Of a stretch of DNA of 64,000 nt, positions 59,083 through 64,000 are shown in pieces. The notes under the pieces were generated by a model, which saw only the letters and a program-made list of their open reading frames with translations, was not told where the DNA came from and ran no database searches. Each line of letters starts with the position of its first letter. The first letter of the stretch is position 1. Source of the DNA: Denitratisoma sp. DHT3. GTDB lineage: Bacteria; Pseudomonadota; Gammaproteobacteria; Burkholderiales; Rhodocyclaceae. The stretch spans positions 81,213-145,212 of the forward strand of contig NZ_CP020914.1 of the NCBI RefSeq assembly GCF_007833355.1, in the 5' to 3' direction. A program made the position numbers and the translations under genes.

Positions 59083-59838
59083 CTACCGTGCGAGGAAAGC
59101 CTCCACCGCCTGGCGGAAGTCGTCCTTGGCGGCGCAGCGCAGGAAGGCCGCCTTTTCCAGGTTCAACTGGCGGTGCAGGGCTTCCTCGTCGCTGAACAGG
59201 CCCTTGATCTCGCGGATCGCCTGGGGCGGCAGCGCGGCGACTTTCTTCGCCAGGGTCTCGGCTGCCGCGGCCACCTGATCGTCGGCCACCACCTGGGTGA
59301 CCAGGCCCAGGCTCAGGGCCTGGGGCGCGCCCAGGGCGGCGTTGGTGAGCATCAGTTCCTGCGCCCGCAGCGGGCCGATGCGGCGCTGCAGGGCGTAGCT
59401 GAGGCCGCCGTCGCAGGAAACCGCCAGCTTCGGGTAGGCGACCACGAACTTGGCCGATTCGCCGGCCACCACCAGGTCGCCGGCCAGCGCCAGGGACAGG
59501 CCGCCGCCGGCGGCGGCGCCCTGCACGGCGCAGATCAGCGGCACCGGCAGGCCGCGCAGGGCCTGGATCGCGCCGTGGAAGCTATCGATCAGCCGATCCA
59601 GGAAAGGCACGATGTCGGCCATGTTCTCCTGCATCGAGCGGATGTTGCCGCCGCCCGAGAAGGCCGGGCCGTTGGCCTTGAGCACGACCACGCGCGTCTG
59701 CGCGGGCAGCTTGCGGCAGGCGTCGCGCAGGGCTTCGGTGATGTCGAAGTCCACCACGTTCATGGCTTTCGGCTTGTTGAGGGTGAAGGTGGCGATCCCG
59801 TCTTCGTGCGCGACGGTCAGAACGGCTTCGGTTTGCAT
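59083..59838 (-). CDS. Enoyl-CoA hydratase/isomerase family protein
   Basis: 251 residues, crotonase fold: FTLNKPKAMNVVDFDITEAL, oxyanion loops at GPAFSGGGNIRSMQ and GAAAGGGLSLALAGDLVVAG, then AKFVVAYPKLAVSCDGGLSY. The usual second catalytic Glu position seems occupied otherwise (SCDGG), so hydratase versus isomerase activity is open. It is next to HMG-CoA lyase and an SDR gene, which suggests acyl-CoA or branched-chain amino acid breakdown. Divergent from the lyase gene. Confidence 0.9.
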   Translation of the reverse strand: MQTEAVLTVAHEDGIATFTLNKPKAMNVVDFDITEALRDACRKLPAQTRVVVLKANGPAFSGGGNIRSMQENMADIVPFLDRLIDSFHGAIQALRGLPVPLICAVQGAAAGGGLSLALAGDLVVAGESAKFVVAYPKLAVSCDGGLSYALQRRIGPLRAQELMLTNAALGAPQALSLGLVTQVVADDQVAAAAETLAKKVAALPPQAIREIKGLFSDEEALHRQLNLEKAAFLRCAAKDDFRQAVEAFLAR

Positions 59839-59931
59839 GAAATCTCCCGGAAATTGGGCGGACGGCCCGGGTCAGCGGTGGGCGCGGCGAGCCGCGTAAA
59901 ATCGGCCCGATTCTAGCAACGAGCCTTGACC

Positions 59932-60834
59932 ATGGTTTATCCGACGCAGGCGATCATCAACGAAGTGGGCCCGCGTGACGGCCTGCAGAACGAAAAGACA
60001 CCGATTCCGGCCGCGCTCAAGATCGAGCTGATCGAGCGTCTGGCGGCGGCGGGGCTGACCTCGATCGAGGCCACTTCCTTCGTTTCTCCCAGGTGGGTGC
60101 CGCAACTGGCCGACGGCGCCGAGGTGCTGGCCGGCGTGCCGCGCCGGCCGGGGCTGCGCTACACGGCCCTGGTGCCCAACCTGAAGGGCTTCGAGGCCGC
60201 ACGGGCCGCCGGCGCCGACGAGGTGGCGGTGTTCGTCGCGGCCTCGGAGAGTTTCTCGCGCAAGAACACCAACTGCTCCATCGCCGAGGCGCTGGAGCGC
60301 TGCGCGCCGGTGCTGGCCGCGGCCGCGGAGGCGGGGATGCCGGTGCGGGGCTACATTTCCTGCATCGCCGGCTGCCCGTTCGAGGGCGAGGTGAGTCCGG
60401 CGCGGGTCGGCCGGCTGGCGGGGGAACTCCATGCGATGGGCTGCCACCAGATCAGTCTGGGCGACACCATCGGCGTCGGTACGCCGCGCCAGATCCGCGC
60501 CGCGATCAAGGCCGCCGCCGTCCATGTGCCCGTGGAGCGCTTGATCGGCCATTATCACGACACCTACGGCATGGCGCTGGCCAACGTCCATGCCTCCCTG
60601 GAGATGGGCGTGTTCCGTTTCGACAGTTCGGTGGCGGGCCTGGGCGGCTGCCCCTACGCGCCGGGGGCGACGGGGAACGTGGCCACCGAGGATCTGGCCT
60701 ATCTGATGCGCGGGCTGGGCATCGAGACCGGCATAAACATGAACAAACTGGTCGCGGTGGCCCGCTGGATTTCGGCTAAGATCGATCGACCCGCCCAATC
60801 CGCCCTGGCCCTGGCCTGGCGGGAACAAGGGTAG
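59932..60834 (+). CDS. Hydroxymethylglutaryl-CoA lyase
   Basis: 300 residues, HMGL-like TIM barrel: NEVGPRDGLQNEKTPIPAAL with catalytic Arg/Asp, EATSFVSPRWVPQLADGAEV, GHYHDTYGMALANVHASLEM with metal His, and the signature GLGGCPYAPGATGNVATEDL with the active-site Cys. It splits HMG-CoA to acetyl-CoA and acetoacetate in leucine breakdown. The ATG at 59932 is used; a TTG two codons earlier is in frame. The SDR gene follows after 45 bases and may be cotranscribed. Confidence 0.93.
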   Translation: MVYPTQAIINEVGPRDGLQNEKTPIPAALKIELIERLAAAGLTSIEATSFVSPRWVPQLADGAEVLAGVPRRPGLRYTALVPNLKGFEAARAAGADEVAVFVAASESFSRKNTNCSIAEALERCAPVLAAAAEAGMPVRGYISCIAGCPFEGEVSPARVGRLAGELHAMGCHQISLGDTIGVGTPRQIRAAIKAAAVHVPVERLIGHYHDTYGMALANVHASLEMGVFRFDSSVAGLGGCPYAPGATGNVATEDLAYLMRGLGIETGINMNKLVAVARWISAKIDRPAQSALALAWREQG

Positions 60835-60879
60835 ATCGATCAAGAATCCATTCGATATCAATTTCAAGAGGAGAACGCA

Positions 60880-61629
60880 GTGTCCAGTTCATTGTTCGAA
60901 GGCAAGGCCGCGCTGGTGACCGGCGCGGGCGGCGGCATCGGCCGGGCGGCGGCGATCGCTTTCGCCCAGGAGGGGGCATCGGTGATGGTGGCCGACGTGA
61001 ACGCCGCCGGCTGCGAGGAAACCGTGAGCCTGATCCGTGCCGCCGGCGGCACGGCGGAGTTCATGTTGTGCAACGTCACCCAGGAGAACGAGGTGGCGGC
61101 TCTGGTGGCGGGTACCGTGGCCAAGTTCGGCCGCCTCGACAGCGCCTTCAACAACGCCGGGATCAGCACCTCCAAGCCCGAGATCAATATGGACGACTTC
61201 CGCCGCGTCATCGACATCAACCTGATGGGCGTGGCCTACGGCCTCAAGTACCAGATCGAGCACATGCTGGCCCACGGCGGCGGCACCATCGTCAATACCG
61301 CCTCCATCGCCGGCCTGTCCGGCGCCGGTACCCTCGAATACTGCGCCAGCAAGCATGCGGTGATCGGCATGACCCGTTCCGGCGCGCTGCGCTATGCCAG
61401 GCAGGGCGTGCGCATCAACGCGGTCTGCCCCGGGGTGATCGAGACGCCGATGACCATGCCCCTGACCAAGGACCCCGCGATGAAGGCCCATCTGGATGCC
61501 ATGTGTCCGATCGGCCGCATGGGCCAGGCCTCCGAAATCGCCGATGCGGTGATCTGGCTGTGCTCGCCCAAGTCCAGCTTCGTCACCGGCCAGGCCCTGG
61601 CGGTGGACGGCGGCTTCATGTGCCGCTGA
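60880..61629 (+). CDS. Short-chain dehydrogenase/reductase
   Basis: 249 residues, classical SDR. NAD site ALVTGAGGGIGRAAAIAFAQ, structural NNAG in FNNAGIST, catalytic Ser in NTASIAGLSG and the YxxxK pair in LEYCASKHAVIGM, ending in VTGQALAVDGGFMCR. Acidic ADVN after the second strand suggests NAD rather than NADP. Start is GTG at 60880 with AGAGGAG upstream. Likely an alcohol or hydroxyacyl-CoA dehydrogenase; substrate unknown. Confidence 0.92.
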   Translation: MSSSLFEGKAALVTGAGGGIGRAAAIAFAQEGASVMVADVNAAGCEETVSLIRAAGGTAEFMLCNVTQENEVAALVAGTVAKFGRLDSAFNNAGISTSKPEINMDDFRRVIDINLMGVAYGLKYQIEHMLAHGGGTIVNTASIAGLSGAGTLEYCASKHAVIGMTRSGALRYARQGVRINAVCPGVIETPMTMPLTKDPAMKAHLDAMCPIGRMGQASEIADAVIWLCSPKSSFVTGQALAVDGGFMCR

Positions 61630-61648
61630 GGAGGTCGCTGGCCGGATG

Positions 61649-61678
61649 AAAAACGGGAGCCGCGGCTCCCGTTTTTTT
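61649..61678 (+). terminator. Intrinsic terminator after SDR gene
   Basis: AACGGGAGCC and GGCTCCCGTT (61652-61661, 61664-61673) form a 10-bp stem with a tight GC loop, followed by a T-run to 61678. It is 20 bases after the SDR stop. Confidence 0.88.
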
Positions 61679-61708
61679 CAGCCCGAAACAGCAACTTTTC
61701 CAACAGCA

Positions 61709-61849
61709 GCTTTCCCGCCGGGCCGCCCCAAGGAAAAGCGGCACGCGCCGCCAGGCGCAAACGGCATCATGCCGCCACGGAGTTCTCCGTAACTTCGAGC
61801 GCAGCGAGCCGACTCGAACCCCCCGGAGGGGGGGCAAAGGGGGGCGAGT
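61709..61849. repeat. GC-rich intergenic repeat, copy 2
   Basis: Second copy of the element at 58939-59077, in the same orientation, with the same order of conserved blocks and small changes between them (for example GCCGCCACGGAGTTCTCCGT against GCCGCCACAGCGTTCCCCCA). Again it ends just before the stop codon of a minus-strand gene, here regA. Confidence 0.72.
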
Positions 61850-61850
61850 G

Positions 61851-62387
61851 TTATTCCTTCACCGGCCGCTTCGACAGCTTGCGCTGCAGGGTGCGGCGGT
61901 GCATTTTCAGCGCCCGCGCGGTGGCCGAGATGTTGCCTTCGTGTTCCGCCAATACCCGCTGGATGTGCTCCCATTCCAGCCGCGCCACCGAGAGCGGCTC
62001 GGCGCTGGGGTTGAGATCGGGATTGGGCGCGGAGCCGTGGAGGGCGGCGACGATCGCTTCCGCCTCCGCCGGTTTGGTCAGGTAATTGTCGGCGCCCAGC
62101 TTGATGGCCTCGACCGCCGTGGCGATGCTGGCGTAGCCGGTCAGCACCACGATGCGCAAGTCGGGCAGGGCGGTCTTGAGCTGGGGGACCAGGGCCAGGC
62201 CGGAATCGGCGCCGATCACCAGGTCCACCACCGCATAGTCGATGCCGGGCCGGGCCGGGCCCACCAAGCCCAGGGCCGTCGCCGCGTCATTGGCGACGAC
62301 GACTTCGAAGCCGCGTCGTTCCAGGGCGCGGGCCGCGATGCGGGTGAAGGTCGGGTCGTCGTCGACCAGCAGGAGTCTCGGATTCAT
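61851..62387 (-). CDS. regA: RegA/PrrA-family response regulator
   Basis: 178 residues. Receiver domain with acidic pair LLVDDDPTF, phospho-Asp in DYAVVDLVIGADSGLAL, Thr in VLTGYASIATAVEAIKLGAD and Lys in NYLTKPAEA. The C-terminus is the short Fis-like helix-turn-helix of RegA/ActR/RoxR: GNISATARALKMHRRTLQRK, then LSKRPVKE. It controls redox-dependent genes such as terminal oxidases. Its ATG overlaps the sensor kinase stop (62384-62387). Confidence 0.9.
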   Translation of the reverse strand: MNPRLLLVDDDPTFTRIAARALERRGFEVVVANDAATALGLVGPARPGIDYAVVDLVIGADSGLALVPQLKTALPDLRIVVLTGYASIATAVEAIKLGADNYLTKPAEAEAIVAALHGSAPNPDLNPSAEPLSVARLEWEHIQRVLAEHEGNISATARALKMHRRTLQRKLSKRPVKE

Positions 62388-63625
62388 GGCGGCGTCAGCA
62401 GGGTGGACAAGGGCAGGCGCAGACAGGCCTCCGCGCCCGGATTCAGGTTGCGCAATTCCAGCCGGCCCCCCAGCCGTTCGGCGGTGGCACGGGTGAGGAA
62501 CAGGCCCAGCCCCATGCCATGGGTCTTGCCGCTGTATGGCGTGCGTCCGGCATGGCGCAGGGCCTCGGCGCTGAAGCCGGGGCCGCCGTCCTGGATCCGG
62601 AAGATCAGCTCGTCGCCGCGCAGCTCCAGTCGCAGCCGCACCTGGTCGGCACTGGCGTCGGTGGCGTTGTTGAGCAGGTCGTTGAGGGCCTGGCTGAGCG
62701 TGGGTTCGGGCAGGGCGCGGCGGCACGCCAGTTCGGGCGGGATGTCCAGGACCGGCAGGGTCTCCGGCCGGCGATGGCGGAAATGACGCAGCAATCGCGT
62801 CATCCAGGCTTCCAGGGTTTCCGGACGGTTGCGGGCGCTGGAAACATTGGCCTCCTCCAGGAGGCCGCTGACGATGTCGCGGCAGCGCTCCACCTGCAGC
62901 CGCAAATCCTGGGCATCCTCTCCCAGGGTGCCGGCCGCCGGGGCGTTGGCGGCGATCTCCTCGGCCAGCAGGGTCATGGTGTTGAGCGGCGTGCCCAGGG
63001 CATGGGCGGCGCCGGCGGCCAGGCTGCCCAGGGCCACGATGCGCTCGTCCACCAGCGCCCGTTCCCGCGCCGCCGCCAGGCGCCGGTCGCGCTCGCGCAG
63101 GGCGGCGCCCATGCGGCCGACGATGCCGACGATCAGCAACGCCGAGAGCACGAAGGTCAGGCCCATGCCCAGCAGGTGCAGTTCCGCCACCCGGTTCGCG
63201 TCCTCCACGGTGATGGGCATCGCCACCAGCCACAGCAGGCCGTAGGCAATGCTGGAAAGGCCGGCCATGGCCCAGGCGAAGGTGGGCGGCAGGAGGGCGG
63301 CGGCGGCGGCCACCGGCAGCAGATAGAGGGCGGTCAGCGGGTTGGCGACACCGCCGCTGAAGGCCAGCCAGGCCGTCAGCAGGAGGCCGTCGATGCTCAG
63401 GTGAATGCAGGCTTCGCGCTCGCCGACGGCATGGCGCCGCTGCCGCAGCCAGACGCCCAGGGCGAACAGCGCCCACAGGCCGCACAGGCCGAACAGCACC
63501 GGCAGCGAGGGCAGGATGCCCAGCACGGGCACCGCCAGGCCGGTGAAGGTCAGTGCCGCGGCGAGGGCGGCGACCCGCAGCAGGGTCAGGCGGCGCAGGT
63601 TGTCGGAGGAAAGCGGTGCGGCCAT
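62384..63625 (-). CDS. regB: RegB/PrrB-family redox sensor histidine kinase
   Basis: 413 residues. About six membrane helices (25-200) with the quinone-loop-like GGVANPLTALYLLPV, then the H-box LGSLAAGAAHALGTPLNTMT (phospho-His), N-box LNDLLNNATDAS and G-boxes QDGGPGFSAEAL and HGMGLGLFLTRATAERLGG. The H-box AAHxLGTPL is typical for RegB. It senses quinone redox state and phosphorylates RegA, coded directly after it. The ATG at 63625 starts the membrane domain; the open frame continues upstream to 63826 but through the divergent gene. Confidence 0.88.
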   Translation of the reverse strand: MAAPLSSDNLRRLTLLRVAALAAALTFTGLAVPVLGILPSLPVLFGLCGLWALFALGVWLRQRRHAVGEREACIHLSIDGLLLTAWLAFSGGVANPLTALYLLPVAAAAALLPPTFAWAMAGLSSIAYGLLWLVAMPITVEDANRVAELHLLGMGLTFVLSALLIVGIVGRMGAALRERDRRLAAARERALVDERIVALGSLAAGAAHALGTPLNTMTLLAEEIAANAPAAGTLGEDAQDLRLQVERCRDIVSGLLEEANVSSARNRPETLEAWMTRLLRHFRHRRPETLPVLDIPPELACRRALPEPTLSQALNDLLNNATDASADQVRLRLELRGDELIFRIQDGGPGFSAEALRHAGRTPYSGKTHGMGLGLFLTRATAERLGGRLELRNLNPGAEACLRLPLSTLLTPP

Positions 63626-63679
63626 CGTGGTCGAGGAAAATCGGTTGATCGATTCTAGCCGAGCGGCATGGGCAAATCT

Positions 63680-63694
63680 GCGACAATCTGCCGC
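63680..63694. promoter_or_regulatory. Possible RegA/PrrA binding site
   Basis: GCGACAATCTGCCGC is an inverted GCGAC/GCGGC pair with five bases between; the other strand reads GCGGCAGATTGTCGC, close to the GCGGC..GTCGC type of half-sites bound by RegA/PrrA. It lies between the divergent regB and copper chaperone genes. Confidence 0.35.
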
Positions 63695-63765
63695 AACGGC
63701 CGCTGGCGCCGGGCCTCGTAGACTTTCTTCATTTTCCTCATTCATTCCCGCCTCTGGAGATCGAG

Positions 63766-64000
63766 ATGAAACGCATGACATTTTTTCTGCTGACCGCCGC
63801 TTGTTCGTTTGCCGCATCCGCTGCATGGGCCGCCGACGTCGAGGTGAAGGAGGCCTGGGCGCGGCCCACGGTCCAGGGCCAGCAGGCGACCGGCGCCTTC
63901 ATGACCCTGGTGAGCAAGGGGGGAGCGGCGCTGGTCGGCGTGGCCAGCCCGGTGGCCGGCATTGCCGAGATCCATGAGATGCGCCTGGAGGGCGGGGTGA
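63766..64000 (+). CDS. Copper chaperone PCu(A)C, 5' part
   Basis: First 78 codons, cut by the window end. Signal peptide MKRMTFFLLTAACSFAASAA then WAADVEVKEAWARPTVQGQQ, the usual start of the mature PCu(A)C domain, and the copper motif beginning EIHEM. PCu(A)C proteins bring copper in the periplasm to cytochrome oxidase, often with Sco/SenC. GGAGATCGAG precedes the ATG. It is divergent from regB, similar to the regB-senC arrangement of purple bacteria. Confidence 0.86.
   Translation, partial: MKRMTFFLLTAACSFAASAAWAADVEVKEAWARPTVQGQQATGAFMTLVSKGGAALVGVASPVAGIAEIHEMRLEGGV

Noticed and set aside
61851..63686. 611-codon minus-strand frame that joins the end of regA with an alternative frame of regB
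   Set aside because: The part over regB is out of frame with the histidine kinase motifs; the true RegA starts at 62387 with overlap.

Overview
The window looks like chromosome of a betaproteobacterium, probably Rhodocyclales-like. This is inferred from gene content: csp next to an infA paralogue, nadE-glnB, a RegB/RegA pair, an FtsK-LolA pair and a DUF2325/ferritin operon. It splits near 35.9 kb. The left part has mixed base composition and accessory genes, insertion sequences and gene remnants. The right part is uniformly GC-rich housekeeping DNA. A tRNA-Ser(CGA) gene marks the boundary, with a decayed integrase fragment just to its left, so the left part may be an old island or an integration hotspot.

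Left part. At 11-7712 lies a metal or heme acquisition operon: hemP, a heme-type TonB receptor, an exported CobN-like (HmuS-type) chelatase, a short ribosomal-protein-S4-like fragment, an ExbB/TolQ-like protein and a DUF2149 protein. It converges on a minus-strand, probably Fur-repressed operon (CPxCG protein, DUF2325 protein, ferritin-like protein). At 10.3-13.5 kb a radical SAM gene is translationally coupled to a glycosyltransferase gene, which is broken by an IS407-group IS3 element with a clean 4-bp target duplication. A decayed REP-type transposase follows.

At 14.4-35.2 kb is a type I secretion locus: lipoprotein, RTX hydrolase 1, lipoprotein, giant RTX protein 2 (3640 residues, DUF2235/Tle1-like N-terminus), HlyB-type ABC exporter and HlyD-type adaptor. 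Each RTX gene directly follows a lipoprotein gene. RTX1 has lost the usual C-terminal end and carries a scar also found beside the REP transposase remnant. RTX2 contains a higher-order tandem repeat with a 999-bp period. The best candidate for something undescribed is a type I-secreted lipolytic effector system with paired lipoproteins as possible immunity proteins.

Right part: mltF, serS, rarA, an EthD-domain gene, gdhA, a small unknown gene, ppa, nadE, an IS5/IS427 element, glnB, a TPR-glycosyltransferase gene, an Smr gene, trxB, a Crp/Fnr regulator, ftsK, lolA, csp, infA, a methyltransferase gene, mnmC, an OYE-type oxidoreductase, a copper storage protein, enoyl-CoA hydratase, HMG-CoA lyase, an SDR, regA/regB and the start of a PCu(A)C copper chaperone gene divergent from regB. 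Non-coding features here include two intrinsic-terminator-like elements before csp and infA, a REP doublet, two copies of a GC-rich intergenic repeat, and a possible RegA site between regB and the copper chaperone gene.
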